Shown: piece by piece, positions 11,423-23,615 of the stretch
Layout of the letters: each line of letters starts with the position of its first letter
Position numbering within the stretch: position 1 is the stretch's first letter
Assembly (NCBI GenBank): GCA_942486035.1
Contig: CALNXK010000008.1
Coordinates: 412,001 to 476,000, forward strand
Direction: 5' to 3'
From: Porites lobata
Taxonomy: Eukaryota > Cnidaria > Anthozoa > Scleractinia > Poritidae
Length of the DNA stretch: 64,000 nucleotides
Program-made: the position numbers and the translations under genes
The notes under the pieces: generated by a model
Seen by the model: only the letters and a program-made list of their open reading frames with translations
What the model was told of the DNA's origin: nothing
Databases searched by the model: none

Positions 11423-12274
11423 CATTGGTTGAGGTCACACTAGAGAAAGTTTACTATAGTAAACTCAAGTTTACCATAGTAAACGGCGCCGTAAGTGTGA
11501 CCGGCATTTTTCAGTTTACAATGGTAAACTCTACCCTGGTTAATTTCCATGACTACCGCGGAAAGAACAAAGATGACCCATCACCGATAACCATCTGGTT
11601 ACCAAAAAAGATAGGTGGGTATATCTTTAGTCTATCTAAACTTTGTTTGTTTTGTTGACAGTTTGTCATGATTTTTGAGGAAAGTAGTTTCAAAAAGGGT
11701 CACATAACAGAATAGCTTTAGAACATCGGTGATTGCTTTTTCCACAGTGCTTGAAGGTTTCTGTTTCTGTACATTTCTTCAAACCATTCCTGGGGTCGAG
11801 GTTAAACCCACGCTTGCCTTCGCAATGCCGCTCTTTCTCCAAGAATACGTCTTCGATGAGTAATCAATAAACCTGTCACTAAAACATCTTCACTAACTTC
11901 GTATTCGAAACCAAGGTAGGTAATAAGGGAGCGCATTCTTCTTGCTCGTCTGAGCAGCAGAATTAAAAAGCAAAATGCTCACAACAGAAAACAATACTCT
12001 CTCACATTGAAGCATCTTTGTACACTTGTGAGGGTCACGCTCAGGAAGTTACAGTTCAGTAATTTCAATTTAGTCAGCTCTCATAGCAGGTCATCATTTG
12101 TTTTACTTTTCACTCTCACGTTACCGATCACGCGAGAAAAAAACGCCTGGAAAGTTTCAAATGCCTTTTTAAGTGGACCTGTCAGGTTTACTACGGTAAA
12201 GAAGACGTTGCGAGACTTACCATAGTAAAGCCCTTTTTACCATAGTAAAGTCTCTAGTGTGACCTCAACCAATG
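11423..12274. mobile_element. hAT-like non-autonomous element, 852 bp, inserted in the 2A-OTU coding region
   Basis: The ends are perfect inverted repeats of 24 bp beginning CATTGGTTGAGGTCACACTA. The flanks TTCAACTG (11415-11422) and TTGAGCTG (12275-12282) match at 6 of 8 positions, consistent with an aged 8 bp target duplication. Inside each end is a cluster of a palindromic motif, TTTACYATRGTAAA and variants: three copies within 100 bp of the left end and three near the right end. Such subterminal arrays are typical transposase-binding sites in hAT elements. There is no transposase gene, so it must have moved with help from elsewhere. Confidence 0.8.
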
Positions 12275-12440
12275 TTGAGCTGTGATTTTGCATAGAAGGT
12301 CTAATTATTACTTCATGATGATCAGTGTTGTATTGAGTAGGTCCTGGATTCTTCTCAACATCTTTACTTAGTTTGAAATTCACATAATTGGTCATATGAC
12401 TCACACAATTGCAAGAAAACAATGATAAAGATCGACGTGC
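12275..12440 (-). pseudogene. 2A-like ribosome-skipping leader (DVEKNPGP) of the OTU-bearing element
   Basis: The minus-strand frame reads KARRSLSLFSCNCVSHMTNY and then VNFKLSKDVEKNPGP, followed by TQYNTDHHEV. The codons for DVEKNPGP are 12362-12339. This fits the 2A consensus D(V/I)ExNPG|P, at which ribosomes skip a peptide bond. 2A-like peptides are known from RNA viruses and from some animal non-LTR retrotransposons and immune-type genes, sometimes as N-terminal leaders. The hydrophobic Cys-rich segment just before it resembles a short targeting leader. The frame runs straight into the inserted element at 12274, with the OTU part on the far side. Confidence 0.7.
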
Positions 12441-12441
12441 T

Positions 12442-12738
12442 TTACATTATTTTTAGTTTCATTATCCTGTGATAATGCCTGCTAAAGAAAGACAACAAAT
12501 AAGCTTTCTTGGGTATAGCCATTTTATTTAAGTTAATTATCTTTGGATCGCGTTTGTTATTACATTTATATCGTGCATGATAAAGTTTTCTCACCTTATT
12601 AACATAGCGATGGAGCTTTGAAGTCTTCGGTATGTCAATCATTGAAATCTTTTTGAAGACAAATTTTGATAAGTGTTCGCTTTGATTCTCGATAAATTTC
12701 ACGATGGAAGGTTCACTCAATTTCTCGATAAGTTTCAC
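12442..12738 (-). pseudogene. Basic ORF immediately upstream of the 2A leader
   Basis: The frame encodes about 98 residues rich in Lys/Arg, including LSEPSIVKFIENQSEHLSKF and KLHRYVNKVRKLYHARYKCN. It ends 20 bp before the 2A frame and is offset from it, so the two could have been one reading frame before a one-base change. Its 5' edge contains an imperfect tandem copy of a ~33 bp unit (near 12690-12750, TTTCACGATGGAAGGTTCA twice). No family is recognised. It is probably the N-terminal part of the same mobile-element protein. Confidence 0.45.
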
Positions 12739-13089
12739 GATGGAAGGTTCAGTCTCAGAAGTGATCGCTCGTAAATTTGTCTCTCCAAATATTCACTCTT
12801 AAATTTTCGCTCATAAACTAGTTGGGTTGGGGGAACGTGTCGTTCCCCAAAAAAGCTATAATCTTTCTCTTGACTGTCCTCCATGCCTCTTCTTTTCAAA
12901 ATGGCGGATAAGATTTCAATGAGCCAGCGATATATCTCAGTCAGCGATATATCCCTAACAATGTAACGTTGAAAAAACGGACGGTCTGCATTTTAAGACC
13001 GGTGCCAGCCTTCGGCTGGGCCCCGGTAATTAGCCTGATCTTCTTGATAAACAAATAAGCGAAGGAATCGATACCTTGGGGCTCCTCCT

Positions 13090-13520
13090 CCCAGGGAGGG
13101 GGGGGGGGGGTACTCCCATACATTACCTATACGGGTATGTGCCGCCCAACGGGGTCGTCATTTTGAAGCTCCTGATTTAGAACGGGGTATCCATTTCAGA
13201 GGCGTTTTCTAGAACGGGGTATAAAAAATTGTGGATCATGGCTTTATCTTCTGCTTAAAATTGTTGCTGATTATGAAGAAGCATTTATTTGATGTATAAG
13301 TCTAACAAATAAAGAAATATCTTTTTAAAAAACAGGGCTATTTCAATTTAGAAACTTTCTAGGACGGAGTATAAAAAATTGGCCCATTTCTAGAACGGGG
13401 TATCAGTTTTAGGGCGAATTCTAGAACGGGGTATAAAAAATGGGCCCATTTCTAGAACGGGGTATCAATTTTAGGGGACCCACATACCCACCCAAATGAT
13501 ACCCAAGTGCCCCCCCCGGG
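13090..13520. mobile_element. Interspersed repeat with TTCTAGAACGGGGTAT subrepeats, copy 1
   Basis: Both ends are G/C-rich (CCCAGGGAGGGGGG and CCCCCCCCGGG) and the element is flanked by CTCCTCCT on both sides (13082-13089 and 13521-13528), an apparent 8 bp TSD. The body holds at least five copies of TTCTAGAACGGGGTATMAA. Near the ends it carries GGGTATGTGCCGCCC and its inverted counterpart GGGTGGGTATGTGG. The same element occurs in the opposite direction at 45335-45780. There is no coding potential. Confidence 0.75.
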
Positions 13521-13528
13521 CTCCTCCT

Positions 13529-16500
13529 CTTGCTCTAAGCTATACATTCAGGGTTGTAAGTTCTGTCAGGAAGTCTACTTTTTTCTCAGTCTTGTCTTAA
13601 GAAAGGAAAGTTTCTTATGGGATTTAGATCCCGTAGTCTTAGTGGAAGATAAGATACATTACGTGATTGGTGATCATGATTTCGGTACTTCGGCCACATG
13701 TTGCGTGGGAGGAGTGATATTACTGTGCTTCAGTAAACATGGTAAACAATATGTTTCCGCGATTAAGGACTAGAACATCTGATTCCCTGATTTGGCTCAT
13801 TAATTCTAAGAGACTTGAACGAGAGTCAATATCACAATACAATATGCCACAAGTTGTTTAGTATATGCTCTTAAAATTGCTTATTGCAATATCAAGCTCT
13901 TTTTTCGCTTGTCAATAATTTTTAGTTCTAACGGATTGCATGCATGAAATACTAATTAAACAAGTTCGTATTCATGTTGCAACAAAGAACCTGTGATTCT
14001 TTGTCAGTCAGTAAACGTGCGTAACATTTCAAAGTAATGAATAGATTACATTTCTCTTAGTATAGAAATCCAGTACAACTGATTAATGTCATTAATAAAC
14101 AACTAAATTATTGAGTTCTCAGGTGCTATAAAGGGCGATATACCTTGCAACTGAAAACAAAATGTTCAAACTCAGCCCTCTGATATTATGAACGGGGCTA
14201 TTAAAATCCGATGACCTATATTTATGAATAATTAGGTATCACGATTTTTCATTTATAAACTTATAAACTTTTTTTTTACCTTAGTTAGTAGACTTAGTAC
14301 CGAAGAACTGAATCATAAAATTAAACTGCATTATTTAGTGACGTCTAACATCACAGACGTTCCTCTAGAAACCAACTGCTGCTGATTCCTGCGGTTGTTG
14401 AAACGACACCAAATTACTGTCTAAAGGTATAAAACTACTATATCTCTTCTCAGAAGACATCATTCTAATCTGTTCAGGCAGTCCAATTTACCTTGGCTCT
14501 TCGGGGAAGAGTGTAGCTGGTTTAGAATCCCCCAAAGCTAAGGGTTTTCAGGGATTTTATGACGCTATTACCGTACAATAATTTACTCCACTGTAATCGA
14601 TCATTATCCAAACTTAATATAGTGTAATATTAGTTGATTAGTTGACCACAGTTATACCATTAATATTTGCCCTCTTCATCTGTCTTATCTCAGTCAATCG
14701 GTTTAGAAAACATGATTTACAATTTAAGTGTCATTTCAGTTTATTCGGTTTCCTAAATGCAGTTTCCAAAGCTAGAGACATACCGTGTACTTGGTCAAGG
14801 TTACGTTTCCACTCAACAAATATGTTAGTTGTCAGGTACTTCAAAACATTTGAGCAAAAGACACGAAAATGTTTTACAACCTTTGTAGGCTGAGGGAAAT
14901 AAAATGTGTAAAGAATTGCGCTTTAACCACCATGTTTACCCCAACTTCCGCTGTCGTTCACGATTTCGCGCTAGTTTCCCGCCAGAAGACGCCTGATGAT
15001 AAACACGACTACGTCATAGTTATAATGCCACTCTGGAAAGCTCGACTGTGACGAAATGAATTAAGATGAAATATTCATTACAGCATTTTCTTTAAAAAAG
15101 AGTAAAATTCTAGATTCTAGAAATTATGAATGCAAAGTTTTTTTCTTATTCGTTTCAGTCGAGAACAATGGTCTTATTGTACATAACAAACCGCAATTCA
15201 CTGGGGAACTGATGATCAATATCAATCGATCTCGGAGCGGAGCCATTCGATCAAAAATAGAGATAACGTACTACACTTTAGAAACATATTGAATAACTGT
15301 ACTGAGTATTGAAATTATCCCAACATGAGCACGAAAGCTGTTGTGCGAAACATGAAATCACACTGCAAAGTATTTTTGGTTTATTCTACATTTAAGTGTT
15401 ATTGTTTGTTCAATATTATAAAAAATACCAACTATTTATTCAAGCTGCGCTTGATTGATCGTTATATCGAAATGAAAAAGCTTAAATATTCTCCAAAAGG
15501 ATTATTCCACTATTATTAGTTAAAGCAAAAGCAAAAGATTTTCATGTTATTTCGGAGTTGCTGGATGAAGATTAAAGCCGTCAAGAGAACGCTCTTCTTA
15601 AGCAGCAACAATATTAGTCCCTAAAATAAAAAACCTCCATCGGCAAGCAGTTCTTACTTCCATTCAAAACAGGAAATTTACCCCACCTTAGGTAACCGGA
15701 AAGGTTGACGTTCTTTTTCTTTAAAGTAGCTGACTTCCGTCCACCAAATTGATTACGGGCAAGAAAATTGCTAAAACAAAAACAAAACCACAAACCCACC
15801 TTGAGGAGCATTTTTTTTTATCTGTCAAACTGTTTTTTATCAAAAAGCCATGATTACTTCGAGTTTGGCTTTGATCTTCCGTGACGGGAAATGTGTTAGT
15901 GACGACAGACATAAAAAAAAAATACAGATTTCAAAAAATGACAATGAAACGTAGCTTTCAGATTGAAGCGATAATGGCAATACAGCGAGTCAAAGCACGT
16001 TAAAAATATGTAAAGAAGCTAATTTGAACCCATGTGAGTTGAACTTTGTAAGAGTAAAGCTTACATGCAAGTCTTACTGAGGCCTACAACTCACTGTCAT
16101 CAGCGACATCAGCTACATACAATATCAAAAATAGAAAGTGCTCTACTCTGTCACTTAAGGAAGACTTTTGACTTTGCAGAAAGACGCAACATAGAGAAAG
16201 ATATAAACTATCATGATTGTTCTTTTACCTGGAATTGATCGCAGTAAAAGGAAGGTGTTTTCTTCATGTACCGTCAGCCGGTCGATCGGTCGGATGCTGT
16301 CTCGTTACATGCACAACACACAACTATTGGCGGCTTCTGCTGTGCTTGAGGTTCGAAAACAACTGACTTATATAAGCACTGTGACTTTAAAGTGCGATAT
16401 TGGATTTAAGCACACTTCAATGCACTAAGCGAAAGGAAACCGACACTTGTTTCTTACTCGTTGCGTTGGTTTGAATTTTGGAGATGTCAGTGGGGTGGTG

Positions 16501-17690
16501 ACAAACTGAAATACGTTACCGATTAGGGCAAGTAGCCAAGCCACATTCAATAGCTTGATCGATGACGAGTTAACTTTTAAAACATTTTCTTTAATGATCA
16601 ACACGTTACATATGAAATTCAGTCGACAGGTAAAACTGAATACAGGGCAAATATTATGTGTCAATAGTGCAACCTAAATATCACCCTACCATTTTTGTGA
16701 GTTATGTTGTCAGTATATTACTGATATCACTAGGTGATATGAGATCCTACTAACTCAAAAAAGGGGCACAGCGTTCCCGTTTTTTGAAACAGAAGCGAAC
16801 AAAAAGTCATAAACTAATTAAGCACAAAGGACACAGAGAAGTGCTCGACTTATGTACCACAATCGGTTCGCAAACGAAATACAATGCAGCTGACAATGCC
16901 ACCACAAAGGCGGAGAAAGACTATCGGAACAAGGACTTTAACTCACGTCTGCAAAAGCTCTTAGGCCATTGTAGACTATTTTTAGCCATGTAAGAAAACT
17001 GGAACGACGGTCTATATTTAGATAATCCAATGTACAATTTGCATCTACGGGTTAAAAAAACAACAACAGTTCAGTGAATTTTTGGTGAAGGAAAGTGAGT
17101 CAGATTAGGTATTTTTTTTTAAGCAAAGACTGCGATAAAAGATTAGAGTTGAGCTTCTCATTAGCCGCCCGGGAGGGAGGGTGCTTAACAAAGTTTTTTT
17201 TAACCGAGAGGGTCCACCCCGACGTCCAACCTCTTTCCATTGAGAAATGGTGCACCTAATAAGAGCAAGTCTTCTTTTCATTATATGTAGTGTCAGTAAG
17301 CTCCTGGTAGAATTCAAATGATACGTATACAGCCAAGACAAGACAAGACAATATTTCATGATTTGGGGCCTTATACCAGCTAGTACATTAACCGTCAGTT
17401 CCAAATCATAATTCAAAATTACAGTCTTCTATGTTAAGCTATTTATTACACTATACATAACAAGTTATTACAATAGGCGATAATTGCATACACACAGACA
17501 CATATTTTGATCTGCTTTTTGTCTTCCTTCTCGTTTCTAAATTTGGAGCATTATCCACATGCCTTCCAGCTATCAATATTTAGGTTTCAGGCTTCTCGCT
17601 AAGGGGATTTATAGAACATGAATATTTCATCTGGTGTCATTTTGTTCACTCTTATAAGATAATTCATATTTCAGGGTTATTGAATAGAAC
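13529..17690. other. Gene-free AT-rich stretch
   Basis: No exon-like pattern, domain motif or sharply bounded repeat was seen in about 4 kb. Short open frames here lack recognisable motifs and look random. Intron or intergenic DNA is the default reading. Confidence 0.5.
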
Positions 17691-17699
17691 GATTCTTTT

Positions 17700-18151
17700 T
17701 ACCTGGTAAGCGGGGAATACAGTTAAAAAGTAATATTCGTCCTCCATTAAGTTTACAAATTGGACATATTCTTTCTTCAGGTTTTTTATAAGGTCTTGAG
17801 TATCAGCCCATCTCTATGGCGAGTTTGTGGTTGCTTTAATTTTGTTAAACTTATTCTGTGACGGGTATTGGTTATCTGGCGAAGGTAATCCTCACATTTG
17901 TGATTTTCTATTAGTGTTTTGAATTTTCGGTATGTTCTCATTTTGTTATTTTGGTCAGCATCACTTTTAATGACATTATTCATTTCACTCATCCACTGTT
18001 GCAGTTCTATATCCTTACGGCCTTTGCCTTTAAAATTATTGTCCCTTCGTTTCCTGTTGAGTCCATATAATGTGCTTTTATCCAAACTTCTCCTAGTCCT
18101 CTCTGATCTAAGGTGCTTCTGATTTTTTGCTCCAGAAAGCTTTATTTTCAT
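17700..18151 (-). pseudogene. C-terminal remnant of a non-LTR retrotransposon polyprotein
   Basis: The frame 18151-17786 encodes NNKMRTYRKFKTLIENHKCE followed by DYLRQITNTRHRISLTKLK. This is the region after the reverse transcriptase in many LINEs, where substrate residues K-LRTYxxFK and HRxxLxKxR recur. After a frameshift, the next frame reads RYSRPYKKPEERICPICKLN, which supplies the CxxC of the C-terminal zinc-binding module. A CAAGACAAGACAAGACA run lies further down. The N-terminal enzyme domains are absent, as in a 5'-truncated LINE copy. Confidence 0.65.
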
Positions 18152-20395
18152 TCCATTTTACTTCATCGTATGTTATTTTCGATAATTTATTTTCTTTATT
18201 AATCCGAGATAACCAGAACTTTAAAAAATTCCTTCACAGGGCGGCCACCTCCGTGGCAGCCATAAGATGAATACGTAAATGACTGATTTCCCTACCAGTT
18301 CAGTTTATAGGCTTCAACTCGTGAAATTCTTACAGTTCATACCAAGTATATATAGCTTAAAAACAGTACACCTCAAAAGCTTGCCTTGACGTGGTTTTGC
18401 CCGCATCCCAGCCGGTCCTCAGAGAGAACAGCCTTAGAGAGAATTATGTACTTGTTCAAAATTGGGCAATAATCAACCACCACAACCTCTCATCCTAATT
18501 GCAGAGATTTTAAAATCCCTTTCCATTTTCTTTTTCCATTCTGCGTCACGTCATTTGCGAATTGGGTTTTGGAATTTGATTGGTTTTAACGGTAGCACTC
18601 TACTAAATAAACTAAAAAGAGACGATTTTTAAGCATAATTAATGAACATGACAATTAATAACTTATTAGCCATATATGGTTAGGAATATTTGTTGTTTAT
18701 AATTTTAGTTATTTGGAAATAGTCGATATACTGTTTGTTGTATAAGACTCTAAATAAAAAACATGTATGTATGTCCGGCCGAATTTTTGAAAACATACCT
18801 CAAAACAGCCCAGAATATTCGTTCAGGAACCTGGCGCCAGTAGCCAGGTTTCTGGTCACTGCGGCGAGAATAAACTTAAGGGGCTTGCTGTAAGAAAACC
18901 ATGGGTAAGAGCTGAGTTTCTTGGAATTATTGACTTTAGTTGAGTCGGTTTAAGGTGTGTGGCCTCAAGGAGCCAGCTGGTGTGGTTTTCATAAATCCGG
19001 CTAGATGTATATGTGTGTATGTATGTATGTATGTAGGGTGTACCGACCCCCCCCCCTCCCCCCCGGTTACCGGCGCCCTGGCTTGGCGGCTAAAAGTTTT
19101 CTGTTTCCTTGAAAAAAAAAGGACAAAATAAACTATTAAACCTGGAAAACACAGTCCTCGTTTTTCTTTTTTTTTTTTTTTGAAATAACCGAAACGTTTG
19201 GTCCTAACGATTGTTCTGTAAAAAGATGTGGTACCAGCTCCTGAAAGTATCGCGAGAAAACAATTGATACACGTGAGGTAGAGACTGTCTGTACAAAGCT
19301 GATGAGCAATCTGTGAATGGAGTTGTGGTGTCTGCCTGGGAATCTTCTTTTATTTGAAACATAAACAAGCGCTGTACGACATAAATGATTGCGAAGCCTA
19401 AGTATACACATATATTCGCCTCTACCTGCTTCAGGTCAAAGTATTCAGTCTCCTCAAAAATCAACTGGACCTGTTTTCAAACCCAAAGATATCGGCTCGA
19501 AAACCATTTACACTATCCACAGCTTATTCTTATCCATTTAAATTCACTGTTAACTGTATATTACCTTTAATCTACACTGTGAGCCGTCAGTTACTAGTAA
19601 GGGAGCAGTTGAGGCCCGCGAGCGGTTAATCAGTTACGATCTAGTTTCTCGCATGTCGCCGTCTTGCCGCTCGCGTGGCTCGCGATACCCGCTTTGAGAG
19701 ATCCTTTGCCTTTCATTCGGACGTCACCACAACATCACTTTTTTGGGGTACGATAAACTTCCGACTCTCTGTAGACGAATTTACAAAGATTTTTTTCGTG
19801 GTAACAACGCATATTTTAAGTGATTAAATATTAACATAATTAGTAGCTGAGCTGGAAGATGTTTTATAAAACGTACGTGAAATCGGTCAAAATTTTAGCG
19901 ACTTCCTTGCTTCTAGTTTTCTGAAGATGGATAATCACTCAATAATCTCCTTAGAAATACCATAATACATCCTTCAGTAGTATAGTACTAATCTCTTTAT
20001 CCATAAAAGGTTTGGGTTTGACTTCTAAAAATAGTCATCTGAGAACCGTTCTCGGACAAAAGATCTTCCTTTACTTTGCTCTAATGCCTGGAGGTTAAGA
20101 GAGCTCAATTGATAGTAGAACATGGATAGTAATTTTCTTTAAAATTGTTTTGGTCATTTTTAATAATGGTTAAAAATTTTACATAGGCCTGTACCAAATT
20201 ATTAATTGGCCATGTTAGTCTACTGAACCCAGGGTTAAATTGAATGGAATCCGGGCTCCAAGAAGAAGGACCTCACCCAGACTCACTTGCTGCTAACAAC
20301 CACAATACTACAGGAAGGAAGCTGTGATGAAATCTAGAACTGTGATTATGGAACAGTCAATCAAACACTTAAAACTGTTGTGTTTCAGTAGTCAA
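18152..20395. other. Gene-free stretch with a TGTA microsatellite
   Basis: No credible exon was seen. A (TGTA)n run lies at about 19003-19036, followed by a poly-C tract and CCCCCCGGTTACCGGCGCC. The remainder is AT-rich without clear structure. Confidence 0.5.
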
Positions 20396-20397
20396 TA

Positions 20398-20726
20398 GGG
20401 AGCTTAAGCAACCACGACGGCGACGGCAACGAGAAAGGCAAAAAAGCAATCGGTTTATATTAGCAAAACAACAACTTTGCACGTGCTCACGCTTTTTTGT
20501 ACATTTCTTTACCGTCGTTGCTCGACTACAACGTAGTGCTTAAATTCATGTTTTGTCGAGGACGGGAACACAAGACAACAACTTTCTTTTTCTTTTCCTA
20601 AACTTTGATACCAACATTTGACGAAGTAAATGAGATGGAATAAGCGCGATAAAGTTTCAATCAGCGCGACTTCACTTTTAGAGTGACGTTTTCGTAGCCG
20701 TCGCTGTCGTTGTTGCTTAAGCTCCC
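20398..20726. mobile_element. MITE with GGGAGCTTAAGCAAC ends
   Basis: The ends are inverted repeats of about 30 bp: GGGAGCTTAAGCAACCACGA at the left and TTGTTGCTTAAGCTCCC at the right. TA flanks both ends (20396-20397 and 20727-20728). The interior shares GACGGCGACGGCAACGAGAA and CAATCGGTTTATATTAG with 40893-41260, so at least two copies exist in the window. There is no coding capacity. Confidence 0.75.
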
Positions 20727-20728
20727 TA

Positions 20729-22139
20729 ATGTGTTTTCTGGCGTGGAGCAGATTTTTCAAAACTGGTGGGTAGGACTATTCAATGAATAAATCTCCGAAT
20801 TGATGGTGCAGTTGGTTTTGGGAAGACGAACAGTGTCTGTCCAGTGGGGTGGCAGCACTGTGTACGGTTTGTATTAGTTTTAATAAGTTTCTGCAGGATA
20901 AAATGTGTGAAAGCAGGTCATCGGCGATGATCATCCAATCCTGCCTTTTGAGAAGAAATGTAAATGGAAAACCGTCTATTTAGGCTTTGTAGATATTCAG
21001 TTCTCATGAAAATCTAGTTAATGCTATCGGTGCGGTCTTCCTGTTACTCCTAGTGCGGTGCGGTTCCACCCAAGAAGAAGCACTTGAGTTCGTACAGAAG
21101 CCAGATTGCAAAACAAAAGACTCAAGAAAGAGTGCAAATCAGTCTACTGTCACAGTTAGACATAAGCTTTTAAGTGGAAGAGTATCTTAAATATTGCAAG
21201 TATCCGAAAGTACTTTAAAGCTGTTAGAAATGAATCAGGCAATGAAAGATCTACTCTGCTCAAAAAATTTCTTGAAAATTATCTGGAAAATTCGTGAAAA
21301 AAACCTGCCGTGTTTCATTGAACAGCAGCTTAGTAAACTTGAGTGTCACGCATTTTAAACATATTTCAGTTGCGATTGGACTATTACTAGCTACTTACGA
21401 TCAACACCTGAGCAATTCAAACCAACAACTAAGACAGATTTAAACTCAGGAAAAAAAACTCTCCACAATCAAAGCGACATTTTTTTCACTCGGTTGTGCT
21501 GGTTGGCCACGACTGAGAAGATGACGTTTCAAACGCTACTTCGTGACAATCGACTGGGGCTTTGCAGCTAGGCAGGGGCGGGATCATTTATCAGTGATCA
21601 TCTTTTTTGTCTGTCAGTCCCATGTTCAACCACTTTGGTCCGCACTCCGCGCAAATGTTTCTAGGGCCTTCTCAAATGAGATATCAGGAGGAACGATTTT
21701 TAGAGCCACGGTTTGGTTTTCGGAAACGTTCATCAACTTAACGGAATTAACAGATGTTGAGTGGGTGAACATGACTGAAAAAAGCATAGTTCACTTCAAT
21801 AGGTAGGAGTCAGTGCCCAACTTTAAGAAAACCGGCGGTAAAGTGTATTTTCCCGTCTTTTGATCCAGTCCAAGTTAGTGAACTTTTTACAGTTACTCCT
21901 CAAATCGCGAATCTCTGAATCTGTTAATACCTTTTCAGTGTGTAAGTGCTGAAATTCTTCTTTGAAATATTCGAACCAAAACTAACTATTTAGACATCAT
22001 TCTCTTGCGTCGGAAAAAACTAAACATTACGACTTCACTCTTTCCCAGCAGTATGAATAATACCGGTCATTTGGTTTCTGGAAAGTGAAATTTCTATATT
22101 TCTACTTGAACTTAAATTTTGGGAGAAATTCGGTGATCA
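20729..22139. other. Gene-free stretch
   Basis: There are no exons or sharply bounded repeats that I can support. The open frame at 21543-21806 lacks any motif. Confidence 0.4.
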
Positions 22140-22465
22140 GGGGCGCTTTCCATTTACGAAAAAAACCCGGAAATTTCGGTGGTAGCAAAAGTGGAATTTC
22201 CGATTGGTAAAAAGTTGTTCCATTTGGTTGTAAACCCCGGTACGTGGCCGGGTGCCCGACCGTGGACCTGGAACTGGTACAAACTACAAGAAACGTCAAT
22301 GGAACACGACATTCCGTTCGGAAATTCCAACCGGGAAAACGGGACCACCTTTTTAGATTTTCCACTTTTTCTGGGAATTTTCCAGTGGGACGAACCGACG
22401 AAACGTGTTCCATTTACCGCCGAACCGGAAATTCCGGAAATTTTGACTAAATAGAAAGCGCCCCA
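22140..22465. mobile_element. MITE with GGGGCGCTTTC ends
   Basis: The left end GGGGCGCTTTCCATTTA mirrors the right end CTAAATAGAAAGCGCCCC (16 of 18). The interior is a patchwork of short inverted GGAAATTTCGG and TTCCATTTGG motifs, which gives open frames on both strands that are not genes. No confident TSD was found. It abuts the outer boundary of the large inverted duplication that begins about 10 bp to its right. Confidence 0.65.
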
Positions 22466-23615
22466 GGTAACCGATCTTTAAGAGCGACTTTCTGTAAATA
22501 CCACGGATAGGTGTGCAAGATGGAAAAATCGAAATCCCCCAAACTTTGTCACAACAAAGCCCTTTGGAAACTATGTTAGAAAATACAAGACTCAGTTCGT
22601 TTGACTTAATATTTTCCAAAATAATAATTTTTTTTAATTTTCACTTTCGAGAGGCCTTCAAACCACCGAAAAATGTGCTTGATACCCTCGCTTCGTGAAT
22701 GGAAACGGAAACTAATGCTATAACTTTTCTTACATTAAACAATTTTATGATCCTTCCTTTCTACGTAAACGTTGTTACAATTTCAAAAGATTTCAATCTG
22801 ATTTTTTAATATTTTTTCAAAATTACCCTCTAAATCAGCATTATCACAACCATCAATTTTGCCATTTTTTAACGGCGAAAATCCCTTCCTGGTACATGGC
22901 TTTCATTAGAAAAATGGATTCCAGAGAAAGAGCAATGTTTCCCCTATCAATCTGTGAAATAAAATTCTGGGGCAATTGAAACTGCGAGATTTTACAACTG
23001 AAAACATTTACGGTACTCGCGTGATTTACGACCTCTGAACTTGCAGTTGTCGTGATGAATACAAGCGAGAACCTAGACAGCACTTGAAACTCTGGCGCAA
23101 ATTCGCCCCGTTTCCGCCAGTTTAAACACCAAAAACGATTTAGATTTCACAGTTGTAAATTTTCAAAAGGAAAAGAAAATTTTATTGTGCGAAAGCGTGC
23201 TATGAACTTCTTGACTACAAACACTTCCCTTACGTGCGTACATGTATTTGTTTACTTTTGCCGTACACATATGTACAAAACAGCTAATAGTGTCGGTAGC
23301 TATTCTTTCAAATGCTCTCATTTCTCATGAACCAAATCGTTATAGCTATAAAAAAAGGAAAACATTTTGACCTCCCTCACATTATTTGACAACAGACCCG
23401 AGTCCTTTACCGCCTTTAGCGAAACGAGATTGCGTGATAAAGAACTTTGAGACCGAAAAAGAAACTCACGCGGCACCTTCTGTATCTATAAAAGCGAAAC
23501 ATGTAAAAAATCAAAATCCTTAGTTTCGTTGACTTATCTGCCAGAGCAACCCTGCAAACGTAACATTAAAAAAATATTTTTTCGTCAAAAGACTATGTAG
23601 GGGTGGGCCCTTATA

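Noticed and set aside
22179..22454. Overlapping open frames on both strands in the 22.1-22.5 kb region
   Set aside because: They arise from the symmetric G/C-rich MITE with inverted GGAAATTTCGG motifs. There is no codon bias or domain, and both strands are open for the same reason.
22513..22698. Small ORF conserved between 22513-22698 and 27683-27498, at first suggestive of a conserved peptide
   Set aside because: The match is explained by the inverted duplication as a whole. Non-coding sequence around it is equally similar.
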